NCBI RefSeq assembly: GCF_035999195.1
Contig: NZ_DASYGY010000009.1
Location: 1,054,001 to 1,118,000 of the forward strand
DNA from: Pseudoxanthomonas sp.
GTDB taxonomy: Bacteria; Pseudomonadota; Gammaproteobacteria; Xanthomonadales; Xanthomonadaceae
Reading direction: 5' to 3'
Length of the DNA: 64,000 nt
The notes below the pieces were generated by a model. That model did no database searches. It saw nothing but the letters and a program-made list of their open reading frames with translations, and had not been told where the DNA came from. Position numbers and translations under genes: made by a program. Below, piece by piece: positions 7,732-15,804 of the stretch (position 1 is its first letter; every line of letters begins with the position of its first letter).

Positions 7732-9837
7732 GTGATTGTCCGCAAACCCCAGATCCTGATGCTGTCCGTCGCCGTGGCCACGGCCCTGTCCGCGTGTGCG
7801 AAGAAGGACGACGCCGCGCCCGCCGCCGATACCGCCGCGAAAGCGCCCGCCGCGCTGGAACTGAAGCTGGACGAAAGCAGCCTGCCGGGCGTCAACCGCT
7901 TCCAGCTCGGTGACCTGGACACCAGCAAGAACGCCTGCACCGACTTCGCCGGCTACGCCAACGGCAAGTGGCTGGCCGCCAACGCCATCCCCAGCGACCG
8001 CACCAGCTGGGGCGCGTTCGAGATGCTGGCCGAGCGTTCCACCGCTATCCAGAAGCAGTTGGCCGAACAGGCCGCCGCCCATGCCGACGCCACCGGCGTG
8101 GAGAAGATCGTCGGCGACCTGTGGGCCACCGGCATGGACGAAGCCAAGGCCAACGCACAGGGCATCGAGCCGATCGCCGCCGAGCTGAAGACCATCGACG
8201 GCCTGCAGGACAAGGACGCGATCGTGGCGTACCTGAATCAGACCGCAGCCAAGGGGCAGAACTTTCTGTTCGGCTTCGGCTCGCTGCCGGAGTTCAGCAA
8301 CCCGGACATGAACACCGCGATCGCCATGCAGGGCGGCCTGGGCCTGCCGGACAAAACCTTCTACTTCGACGCGGACAAGAAGGACATCCGCACGGCGTAT
8401 GTCGCGCATATCACCAAGGTCCTCGAGCTTTCGGGCGTCGCCGCAGCGGATGCGCAGAAGCAGGCAAACGACATCATGGCGTTCGAAACCCGTCTGGCAA
8501 CGGCCTCGAAATCGCGTGAAGACCTGTCGCGCGACGTGAGCCTCTACAACAACATGGTGTCCGTCGTCGACGCCGACAAGCTGACGCCGAATTTCTCGTG
8601 GACTAAGTTCCTCGAGTCACAGGGTGTGACCGGCCTGACACAGTTCTCGTTCGCCATCCCGTCTTTCCACCAAGAAGTCAGCAAGATGCTCGGCGACACC
8701 GACCCGGCAACGTGGCGCGCATACCTCCGCTTTCACACCGTGGACGGCGCGTCGCCCTATCTGAGCGATGCCTTCGCGAATGAGCAGTTCAACTTCTACA
8801 GCAAGACCTTGCGCGGACAGAAGGAAATCAAGCAGCGCTGGAAACGCGTGCTTGAAACCATCGAGAGCCAGAGTGGCGAAGCCTTGGGCCAGATGTACGT
8901 CAAGGTCGCGTTCACCCCGGAATCGAAGGCGAAGATGGAAACGCTGGTCGCCAACCTGGGCACCGCGCTGAAGGCGCGCATCCAGAACCTGGCGTGGATG
9001 AGCGAGGAGACCAAGGCCAAGGCGATGGAGAAACAGGCCGCGTTCACCACCAAGATCGGCTATCCCGACAAATGGCGCGACTGGTCCGGCCTGTCCACCG
9101 GCCGCGACAGCTACTACGGCAACGTGATGGCCGCGCAGGCGTTCAACTACAAGTGGAACCTGAGCAAGATCGGCAAGCCGGTCGACCGTACCGAATGGGG
9201 CATGCCGCCGCAGATGGTCAACGCGTACTACAACCCGCTGCAGAACGAGATCGTGTTCCCGGCCGCCATCCTGCAGCCGCCGTTCTTCGACCCCAACGCC
9301 ACCGATGAAATGAACTACGGCGGCATCGGCGCGGTGATCGGCCACGAGATGACCCACGGCTACGACGACCAGGGCAGCCGCTTCGGCGCCACCGGCAAAT
9401 TCGAGAACTGGTGGACCCCGGCTGACGCCAAGGGTTTCTCCTCGCGCACCGACAAGCTGATCGCGCAGTTCAACGCCTACCGCACCGACGCCGGCCAGGC
9501 GATCAACGGCAAGCACACGCTGGGCGAGAACATCGCCGATCTCGGCGGCCTGGCCACGGCCTACGACGCGATGAAGGCGGCCGCCGGCGATACGCCGGAC
9601 CCGATGACCGACGGCCTGACGCGCGACCAGCGTTTCTTCCTCAACTGGGCCACGGTGTGGCGCCGCAACTTCACGCCGGAAGAGCTGAAGAACCGCATCG
9701 CCACCGACGAACACGCCCCCGCGCAGTTCCGTGCCATCGGCGCGCCGTCGAATCTGCCGGCGTTCGCGGCGGCGTTCTCCTGCAAGGCCGGCGATCCGAT
9801 GGTGCGCACCGGCGACCAGCAGGTCGTGATCTGGTGA
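7732..9837 (+). CDS. M13 family metallopeptidase lipoprotein (PepO/neprilysin-like)
   Basis: 701 residues from a GTG start. The first 22 residues form a lipoprotein signal ending in the lipobox LSAC, so it is likely membrane-anchored in the envelope. The thermolysin-like site is complete: zinc ligands in HEMTH (H538, E539, H542) and the third ligand in ENIADLGG (E599, D603), with the substrate-binding NAYYNP upstream. M13 enzymes cut small peptides. Roughly bases 8390-8900 use more A/T-ending codons than the flanks, as if patched by recombination. The next gene is a tandem paralogue. Confidence 0.92.
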   Translation: MIVRKPQILMLSVAVATALSACAKKDDAAPAADTAAKAPAALELKLDESSLPGVNRFQLGDLDTSKNACTDFAGYANGKWLAANAIPSDRTSWGAFEMLAERSTAIQKQLAEQAAAHADATGVEKIVGDLWATGMDEAKANAQGIEPIAAELKTIDGLQDKDAIVAYLNQTAAKGQNFLFGFGSLPEFSNPDMNTAIAMQGGLGLPDKTFYFDADKKDIRTAYVAHITKVLELSGVAAADAQKQANDIMAFETRLATASKSREDLSRDVSLYNNMVSVVDADKLTPNFSWTKFLESQGVTGLTQFSFAIPSFHQEVSKMLGDTDPATWRAYLRFHTVDGASPYLSDAFANEQFNFYSKTLRGQKEIKQRWKRVLETIESQSGEALGQMYVKVAFTPESKAKMETLVANLGTALKARIQNLAWMSEETKAKAMEKQAAFTTKIGYPDKWRDWSGLSTGRDSYYGNVMAAQAFNYKWNLSKIGKPVDRTEWGMPPQMVNAYYNPLQNEIVFPAAILQPPFFDPNATDEMNYGGIGAVIGHEMTHGYDDQGSRFGATGKFENWWTPADAKGFSSRTDKLIAQFNAYRTDAGQAINGKHTLGENIADLGGLATAYDAMKAAAGDTPDPMTDGLTRDQRFFLNWATVWRRNFTPEELKNRIATDEHAPAQFRAIGAPSNLPAFAAAFSCKAGDPMVRTGDQQVVIW

Positions 9838-9861
9838 GGCCGCGCATCACGGCATGATGCG

Positions 9862-9894
9862 GAAAGGCCCGGCATGTCCGGGCCTTTCCTTTTC
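9862..9894 (+). terminator. Rho-independent terminator after the first M13 peptidase gene
   Basis: Stem AAAGGCCCGG / CCGGGCCTTT with a CATG-T loop, followed by CCTTTT. It separates the two peptidase genes, so the second is probably transcribed from its own promoter. Confidence 0.75.
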
Positions 9895-10027
9895 CGGGCG
9901 CGGCACCGAGCTGTGACGCACGCCCGCAAAAGCCGCCACGTGGCGCCGGATTCGGCCTGCGGACCTTCAGGACCGCGACGGCTCCCTTGCTAGAATCGCC
10001 CGACCCCTGAACTCCGGATCTTTCCTG

Positions 10028-12049
10028 ATGCCCAGCCCGCGCCACGCTCTCGGCCGTCCCACCCTGATCGCCTTCGCCCTTGTCATCGCCCTGGGCGCCC
10101 CGGATGCCGAAGCCCAGCGCAGGAAGCGCGCCCCCGCCGCGCCGGCCGTCAGCGCGCAGTGCACGGATTTCTACAGCGCCACCAACGCGGACTGGCTGAA
10201 GCAGCATCCTGCATCCGCCGAGACCGGCGCGGTCAGCGTGCTGGGCGCCTTCCGTAGCCGCACGCTGGACCAGCAGCGCGCCCTGCTCGACGCCGCGATG
10301 GCGTCGCCGCAGGGCAACGTGCAGAAGCTGCTCGGCGATTTCTGGGCCAGCGGCCTGGACGAGGCCGCGGTGGAAGCCGACGGCGCCAAGCCGATCGCGC
10401 CGCTGCTGGACCGCATCAACGCCATCAAGAAGCCGAAGGACGTGGCGCCGGCCATCGCCGCGCTGCACCAGGTCGGCGTGCCGGTGGCCTTCAATTTCAG
10501 CCCGGACGTCGACCTGCAGGCGCTCGACCGCCACATCGGCTACTTCATGCAGGGCGGCCTGGGCCTGCCCGACCCGGCCTACTACATCCGCACCGATGCC
10601 GACACGCGCGAGCTGCTCGGCCGCTACCGCGCCTACGTCAAGCAGGTGCTGGCGCTGACCGGCACGCCGGCGGCGAAGCTGGACGCCGAATCGGCGCTGG
10701 TCATCGACCTGGAGACCAAGCTCGCGCAGGTGTCCAAGCCGCTGGTGGACCTGCGCAGCCCCTTCGCCAACTACGCACCGGTACCGACGAAGGACCTGGG
10801 CAAGCAGTACCGCAACCTGCAGCTCGACGCCTTCCTGAAGGTGCAGGGCGTCAACGACGATACCGTGTCGATGGCCGACCCGGCGCTGTTCAAGCGCCTC
10901 GACGGCCTGGTCGGCAGCCTCAAGCCCGACCAGTGGAAGGCCTACCTGCGCTGGCGCGTGGGCGATGCGATGGCGCCCTACCTGGCAAAACCGTTCCGCG
11001 ATGCCGAGTTCGATTTCCGCGGCCGCGTGCTGCGCGGCGAAAGCGCGCCCGCACCGCGCTGGCAGCAGGTTCTGGACGCGATCAACCTCGCCGCCGGCCC
11101 GATGCTGGGCAGGGAGTACGCCGCGCGCTACGTGCCCGCCGACCACAAGCGCCGCGCCGAGCAGATCGCCGGTCAGGTGCGCGATGCGCTGGGGCGCGGC
11201 ATCGAACGCAACACCTGGCTGAGCGATGCCGCGAAGACCGAAGCCAAGGCCAAGCTCGACAGGCTCAAGATCGAAGTCGGCACGCCGAAGCGCGACCTCG
11301 ACTACAGCGTGCAGCCGATGGGCCGCGGCAGCTTCGGCGGCAACATGCTGATCGCCTCGACCTGGCGCCACCGCGAAGAGATGAAGCGCATCGGCAAGGG
11401 CAACGCCGACCGCCGCTGGGACGTGCTTCCGCAGCAGCCGGCGCTGGCCTACGACCTGGCGCAGAACCGCCTGATCGTCACCGCCGCCGTGCTGCAGGAC
11501 GAGATCTTCGATGCGAACCAGCCTGCCGCCGTGCAGTACGGCGCATTCGGCGCGCTGGTGGGCCACGAACTGAGCCGCGGCTTCGACATCAAGGGCCGCA
11601 TGGTCGACGCCAAGGGCCAGCTGCGCGACTGGTGGACGCCGGCCGACGTGGCGGCGTGGAACGCGCTGGGCGACAAGGTGGTCGCGCAGTACAACGGCTA
11701 TGCCTTCCCCGGCCTGAAGAACGTCAAGGTCAACGGTGCGCTGACGCGCGACGAGAACCTGGCCGACCTGGCCGGCATCGAACTGGCCTGGGACGCCTTC
11801 GCCACCGCCGAGCCGCAGGCCAACGCCGCCGCCAGGCAATCGTTCTACAAGGCCTGGGCCACGCTGTGGGCGCAGAACCTGTCGGAAACCGAAGCCGCGC
11901 AGCGCGCCGCCGTCGACGTGCACGCCCCGGGCCAGTGGCGCGCCAACGGCCCGCTGACCCAGCAGCCGGCCTTCGCCCAGGCCTTCACCTGCAAGCCCGG
12001 CCAGCCGATGCAGGCCAAGGACGCGGACCAGGTCCGCATCTGGCGCTGA
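10028..12049 (+). CDS. M13-like peptidase paralogue with degenerate zinc site
   Basis: 673 residues with a cleavable signal peptide (core LIAFALVIALGAPDAEA) and no lipobox. It aligns along its length with the preceding M13 enzyme (MQGGLGLPDPAYY, DWWTPADV, ENLADLAG, and a C-terminal FTCKPGQPM beside FSCKAGDPM in the neighbour). The zinc motif reads HELSR (H513, E514, R517) instead of HExxH, so the second histidine ligand is arginine. The substrate-binding NAYYNP is replaced by LAYDLA. The third-ligand motif ENLAD (E576, D580) is kept. By homology this should weaken or abolish zinc peptidase activity. The full-length open frame argues for a retained non-catalytic role rather than decay. Confidence 0.88.
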   Translation: MPSPRHALGRPTLIAFALVIALGAPDAEAQRRKRAPAAPAVSAQCTDFYSATNADWLKQHPASAETGAVSVLGAFRSRTLDQQRALLDAAMASPQGNVQKLLGDFWASGLDEAAVEADGAKPIAPLLDRINAIKKPKDVAPAIAALHQVGVPVAFNFSPDVDLQALDRHIGYFMQGGLGLPDPAYYIRTDADTRELLGRYRAYVKQVLALTGTPAAKLDAESALVIDLETKLAQVSKPLVDLRSPFANYAPVPTKDLGKQYRNLQLDAFLKVQGVNDDTVSMADPALFKRLDGLVGSLKPDQWKAYLRWRVGDAMAPYLAKPFRDAEFDFRGRVLRGESAPAPRWQQVLDAINLAAGPMLGREYAARYVPADHKRRAEQIAGQVRDALGRGIERNTWLSDAAKTEAKAKLDRLKIEVGTPKRDLDYSVQPMGRGSFGGNMLIASTWRHREEMKRIGKGNADRRWDVLPQQPALAYDLAQNRLIVTAAVLQDEIFDANQPAAVQYGAFGALVGHELSRGFDIKGRMVDAKGQLRDWWTPADVAAWNALGDKVVAQYNGYAFPGLKNVKVNGALTRDENLADLAGIELAWDAFATAEPQANAAARQSFYKAWATLWAQNLSETEAAQRAAVDVHAPGQWRANGPLTQQPAFAQAFTCKPGQPMQAKDADQVRIWR

Positions 12050-12068
12050 GTCTTCTACAGGACCCATG

Positions 12069-12100
12069 AAAAACGGCGCGGACTCCGCGCCGTTTTTCTT
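12069..12100. terminator. Bidirectional terminator between the M13-like and rhomboid genes
   Basis: A near-perfect stem of AAAAACGGCGCGGA and its complement with T-tracts on both strands. It lies between two convergent genes (stops at 12049 and 12118) and can serve both. Confidence 0.85.
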
Positions 12101-12117
12101 TGTGCTGCCCGCCCGCT

Positions 12118-12768
12118 CTACTTGACGCTGCGCAGGTGCGGCGGCCTCGGCTTGCGCGGCCCCTTGCGGAACGGCGGCTGGCCTCGCCAATAGCGGATCA
12201 TCAACCAGCCGAACACCATGCCGCCCAGATGCGCGAAATGCGCGACGCCCGGCTGCAACCCGGTGAAGCCGAGCACCAGGGCGAGCAGCGCGTAGAAGAT
12301 CACCAGCGTACGCGCCTTGATCTCCATCGGCAGCGGAAACACGATCATGCGGTGGTGCGGGAACAGCATGCCGTAGCCGAGCAGCAGGCCGAACACGCCG
12401 CCGGACGCGCCAACGGTGGGATACGGCAGCGCACCGCCGGACACCATCCACCAGCCCACGGCGAGCTGGAGCAGGCCGGCACCGGCCACGCAGACCAGAT
12501 AGAACGTCAGGAAACGTTTCGTACCCCAGGTCTGTTCGAGCGGCGAACCGAACATCCACAGCGCCAGCATGTTGAAGGCCAGATGCGCGAGACCGTTGGT
12601 ATCGTGCAGGAATCCATACGTCAGCAGCTGCCACGGCATGAACCCGTGGCCGACCGGCCACAACGCGAACCACGCCAGGAACGCAGCCCCCATCGTGAGC
12701 TGCAGCAGATACACCGCGACGTTGGCAATCAGCAGATTGCGGGTGACGGGAAGAAGTCGGGGAAACAT
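12118..12768 (-). CDS. Rhomboid family intramembrane serine protease
   Basis: 216 residues with about six membrane helices. The catalytic serine is S122 in the GASGGVFG motif. The catalytic histidine is probably H180 in HFAHLGG, and the oxyanion helpers H62 and N66 sit in HLAFNMLAL. This is a minimal bacterial rhomboid core with a basic C-terminal tail (PPFRKGPRKPRPPHLRSVK). The start has a GAGGTG ribosome site. Rhomboids cut membrane proteins within or near their helices; the substrate here is unknown. Confidence 0.9.
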   Translation of the reverse strand: MFPRLLPVTRNLLIANVAVYLLQLTMGAAFLAWFALWPVGHGFMPWQLLTYGFLHDTNGLAHLAFNMLALWMFGSPLEQTWGTKRFLTFYLVCVAGAGLLQLAVGWWMVSGGALPYPTVGASGGVFGLLLGYGMLFPHHRMIVFPLPMEIKARTLVIFYALLALVLGFTGLQPGVAHFAHLGGMVFGWLMIRYWRGQPPFRKGPRKPRPPHLRSVK

Positions 12769-12811
12769 GGCACACCTCGGAACGGTCGCGTTACATCATA
12801 CGTGCCGCGCG

Positions 12812-13150
12812 TCAACGTGCGCCCGGGCCCCACAGCGCCGCATCCAGATCGTCCTCCTTGCGCGGCCGCTTCACACGGCCGTTCTCCACCTTCACGCCTT
12901 CCGCGCGCAGGCGCCGGCTCTGCTCGCGGAAGGCCTTGGAGCCTTCCGGAAACGCGATGCGTCCGTCCGAACGCAGCACGCGGTGCCACGGCAGCGCCGG
13001 ATCGTCGTTCCGGCTGAGGATGCGCGCCGTCAGGCGGGCGCGGCCGGGCAGGCCCGCACGATGCGCCACCTCGCCGTATCCGGCCACCTGACCGTGCGGT
13101 ATGGCACGGATCGCGGCCAGGATGCGATCTTCGGGAGACTTGGCGCTCAT
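12812..13150 (-). CDS. Alkyltransferase-like DNA-binding protein (ATL, MGMT family)
   Basis: 112 residues corresponding to the C-terminal domain of O6-alkylguanine-DNA methyltransferases. It keeps the helix-turn-helix and the ARILSRNDDPALPWHRVL segment, but the acceptor motif PCHR is PWHR (P54-W55-H56-R57), so there is no methyl-accepting cysteine. That is the signature of ATL proteins, which bind O6-alkylguanine lesions and recruit nucleotide excision repair. The size is normal for an ATL. It lies 44 bases upstream of the rhomboid gene in the same direction. Confidence 0.88.
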   Translation of the reverse strand: MSAKSPEDRILAAIRAIPHGQVAGYGEVAHRAGLPGRARLTARILSRNDDPALPWHRVLRSDGRIAFPEGSKAFREQSRRLRAEGVKVENGRVKRPRKEDDLDAALWGPGAR

Positions 13151-13192
13151 GCGGGATTAGCATAGCGGCAACGGCAACAGGGGGAGCATCCC

Positions 13193-13603
13193 ATGCACAA
13201 CTTCGAGCAGGTCCGCGGACACCTGACGTCTTCCGGCTACAAGGTCACCATGCACGACCCGTACGTCGCCTGCGTGGAACTGTCGCTGGACAACGGCAAG
13301 CGGCACCAGACCATCTACCTGTCCGAACTCGGCAACGACGACGAGCGCGGCTATCTGCGCGTGAGCACGGTGATCGCGCCGATGACCGGCATCGACGCCA
13401 AGCGTGCGCTCAAGTTCAACTGGCAGAGCAGTGTCGGCTACCTGGCCATCGGCGAACTCGACGGCGTGCCCTACCTGCAACTCTGCGAGAACCGCCCCTA
13501 CGAAAGCCTCAGCCCGGCGGAAGTCGACCGCCTGGTGCTGGAAATCGGCGGCCTGGGCGACAGCATGGAGCGCGCCCTCTCCGCCGAGGGCGACCTGCTG
13601 TAG
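13193..13603 (+). CDS. Conserved hypothetical protein
   Basis: 136 residues, soluble, with no signal peptide. A GGGGGAG ribosome site precedes the ATG. The sequence alternates short strands and helices (VACVELSLDNGKRHQTIYLSE, GYLAIGELDGVPYLQLCEN, SPAEVDRLVLEIGGLGD). It is reminiscent of YbjN or type III chaperone-like folds, but I cannot assign a family. Codon use matches its neighbours, so it is a real gene. Function unknown. Confidence 0.65.
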   Translation: MHNFEQVRGHLTSSGYKVTMHDPYVACVELSLDNGKRHQTIYLSELGNDDERGYLRVSTVIAPMTGIDAKRALKFNWQSSVGYLAIGELDGVPYLQLCENRPYESLSPAEVDRLVLEIGGLGDSMERALSAEGDLL

Positions 13604-13610
13604 GAGCCGT

Positions 13611-13761
13611 GATGGGGATTGGTGATGGGTGATTCGCAAGAGCGACGCTATCGAATTCCCCAAGAACTCGATTCCAGACAAAAAAAGGGCGGGTCAACGA
13701 CCCGCCCTTTGCTTTAGCTTCTTCCCATCACGAATCACGCATCACGAATCACGAATCACGG
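13611..13761. repeat. Heptad repeat (ATCACGA) region flanking a terminator
   Basis: Five tandem copies of a 7-mer (ATCACGA, ATCACGC, ATCACGA, ATCACGA, ATCACGG) occupy 13727-13761. At 13611-13636 a degenerate run of GTGAT(T/G)-type units lies in the opposite orientation. The two runs flank a terminator. No gene is present. Confidence 0.7.
13680..13716 (-). terminator. Terminator of the DUF47-PiT operon
   Basis: Stem GGGCGGGTC/GACCCGCCC with loop AAC. Read on the minus strand it is followed by seven T residues, 49 bases after the PiT stop. The opposite orientation has only a weak T-tract (TTTGCTTT), which may still serve the convergent hypothetical gene. Confidence 0.8.
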
Positions 13762-13764
13762 CCT

Positions 13765-14886
13765 TCAAGCCCAGCCGATCGATTCCAGCAACCGCAACAG
13801 GCCGTAGGCGATGCCACCCGCCGCCGGAATCGTCAGCACCCACGCCCACAGGATGCGCTCGATCACGCCGAACTTCAGCGCGCGCGGATTCTTGGCGAAG
13901 CCCACGCCCATGATCGCGGTGGAGATGCTGTGCGTGGTCGACACCGGCATGCCGAAATGCGCGGCCACGGTCAGGATGGTGGCCGAACTGGTTTCGGCGG
14001 CGAACCCATTGATGGGGTGCAGCTTCACCATCTTGTGGCCGAGCGTCTTGATGATCTTCCAACCGCCCATCGCGGTGCCCAGGGCCATCACGATGGCGCA
14101 GGTGATGACGATCCACGTGGCGATGTCCTGCTCGCCGGCCGCACCCGGATGCAGGAACGCCAGCCAGCCCGGCAGGTTGTCCAGCGCGCCGCTGGCCTCG
14201 GCACCGAACAGCGTCAGCGCGATGATGCCCATGGTCTTCTGCGCATCGTTGTGGCCGTGCGCGTAGCCCATGTAGGCGGCGGACAGGATCTGCGCCTTGC
14301 CGAAGAACTTGTTGACGAAGTGCGGGCGCGCCAGTCGACCGAGCCAGCCGCCGAGCTTGGCCAGCAGCGCGATCAGCGCCCACAGCAACACCATCACCAC
14401 GATGCCGAGCAGGAAGCCCGCGACCGGCGAGCTGATCATCGGCAGCACGACCTTCCACAGGATGCCCTTGTTCTGGGTCCAGTCGCCGGCCGCCTGCGAC
14501 CAGATCAGCGCGCCCCAGTCGTTGTGCGCGGCGGCCAGCGCGGCACCGCACAGGCCGCCGATCAGCGCATGCGACGACGACGACGGCAGGCCCTTCCACC
14601 ACGTGATGAGGTTCCAGATGATGCCGCCCAGCAGCGCGCACAGGATCACCTGCGAGGTCACCTGCACGACATTGGTATCGACCAGGCCGGAGGCGATCGT
14701 CTTGGCGACGGCGGTGCCGGTCAGCGCGCCGATCAGGTTCATCACCGCCGCCAGCATCACCGCCTGGCCCGGCGACAGCACCTTGGTGGCGACGACCGTG
14801 GCGATGGAGTTGGCGGTGTCGTGGAAGCCGTTGATGAACTCGAAGACGAGCGCGGCGAAGATCACCACCAGGACGAGGGTAAGCAT
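13765..14886 (-). CDS. pit: PiT family low-affinity inorganic phosphate transporter
   Basis: 373 residues with about ten membrane helices. Both PiT signature repeats are present: GFHDTANSIATVVATKVLSP near the N-terminus and GYAHGHNDAQKTMGIIAL in the second half. Family members import metal-phosphate complexes coupled to protons or sodium. The gene follows the DUF47 gene by 12 bases, the usual arrangement in which the PhoU-like protein modulates PiT. The symbol is given as the generic family name. Confidence 0.92.
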   Translation of the reverse strand: MLTLVLVVIFAALVFEFINGFHDTANSIATVVATKVLSPGQAVMLAAVMNLIGALTGTAVAKTIASGLVDTNVVQVTSQVILCALLGGIIWNLITWWKGLPSSSSHALIGGLCGAALAAAHNDWGALIWSQAAGDWTQNKGILWKVVLPMISSPVAGFLLGIVVMVLLWALIALLAKLGGWLGRLARPHFVNKFFGKAQILSAAYMGYAHGHNDAQKTMGIIALTLFGAEASGALDNLPGWLAFLHPGAAGEQDIATWIVITCAIVMALGTAMGGWKIIKTLGHKMVKLHPINGFAAETSSATILTVAAHFGMPVSTTHSISTAIMGVGFAKNPRALKFGVIERILWAWVLTIPAAGGIAYGLLRLLESIGWA

Positions 14887-14898
14887 GGACGCGACCCG

Positions 14899-15525
14899 TC
14901 AGCTGTTCTTGAGCACGATCTGGTACGCCACCACGCCGGCCTCGCGGCAGCGGTCGATGGCCTTTTCCAGGATCTCGAAGAACTCCTTCAGCAGGAACAT
15001 CTGCAGGTGGTCCAGCCGGCCGGAATAGATGTCGCGGTACAGCTCCAGCATCAGCCGGTCGGCCTCGTTCTCGATCGCGCGCAGCTTCTCGTTGAGCGAG
15101 GTCATGCGATCGATGTTCATCTTCTTGATCTCGTGGACCATCTCCACCACCACGCTGGCCGCCTGTTCCAGCATCGCCGCGCGCGGCGCGAAGTCGATGC
15201 CCTCCAGGTGCTGCAGGGCCAGCGAGTAGCGGTCGGCGAACTTCTCCACCTGCTTGGGAATCTTGTACAGCGCCGAACCCAGGGCTTCGATGTCCTCGCG
15301 CTCGATCGGGGTGATGAAGCTGTCCACCAGCGCCTTGCCGATCTTTTCCGAGGCCGCACGCTCGCGCAGGCGCGCCAGCTTGAAGGCATCGAGCGCCGGC
15401 TGGCGGTCGGTGGCCTTCATCATGGTGTGCAGGGCCTTGGTGCTGTCGTGGGCGGCTTGGGCGGCCTCGTCCAACAGCGTGTAGAACTGCTGGCCGGAGC
15501 CGAAGATCGTCTGGAGGGAGAACAT
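14899..15525 (-). CDS. DUF47 PhoU-like protein, PiT accessory
   Basis: 208 residues, all-helical and soluble, with the PhoU-related pattern of the DUF47 family (SLQTIFGSGQQFYTLLDEAAQ, ALYKIPKQVEKFADRYSLA, IDRMTSLNEKLRAIENEADR, FEILEKAIDRCREAGVV). Members sit beside PiT transporters and are thought to control phosphate uptake or phosphate signalling. It is the first gene of the pair, and a candidate Pho box lies 47 bases upstream of its ATG. Confidence 0.9.
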   Translation of the reverse strand: MFSLQTIFGSGQQFYTLLDEAAQAAHDSTKALHTMMKATDRQPALDAFKLARLRERAASEKIGKALVDSFITPIEREDIEALGSALYKIPKQVEKFADRYSLALQHLEGIDFAPRAAMLEQAASVVVEMVHEIKKMNIDRMTSLNEKLRAIENEADRLMLELYRDIYSGRLDHLQMFLLKEFFEILEKAIDRCREAGVVAYQIVLKNS

Positions 15526-15571
15526 CGGGCGGTCCCACCGTCACGGGATGGACGGCTTCAAGGGCGGAATT

Positions 15572-15589
15572 ATGACGGTTTCGTGACGA
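15572..15589 (-). promoter_or_regulatory. Candidate Pho box upstream of the DUF47-PiT operon
   Basis: On the minus strand the site reads TCGTCACGAAACCGTCAT: two 7-mers (TCGTCAC and CCGTCAT) separated by the 4-base spacer GAAA. This is the PhoB half-site geometry (consensus CTGTCAT-N4-CTGTCAC), with 11 of 14 matches. No clear -10 lies at the usual 10-base distance, although CATAAT overlaps the box end, so confidence is limited. Confidence 0.4.
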
Positions 15590-15804
15590 TTCCGGACAGC
15601 CCGGACGCCGCGGGAGCGGGCCCGGGCGCCGCCCGCTGGCCGAATGGCTCGTTCAGCTTCACGCCGCCGCCCGGCGCCCCTTTGCTAAACTCGCCCCGCG
15701 CCTCCGGGTGCACCCTATGGACGACGACCCTACTTCCCCCCACTGTCCCCCGCGACAGACCCCGCCCGCCTCGCCGGCCCTCCCCGCTCTGACCGGAGGC
15801 TCCC

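Noticed and set aside
9671..12775. A very long open frame (over 1000 codons) on the minus strand across the second M13 gene
   Set aside because: It is the mirror of a strongly GC3-biased gene. The translation is rich in Arg, Gly, His and Gln with no recognisable motif, while the plus strand has clear M13 motifs.
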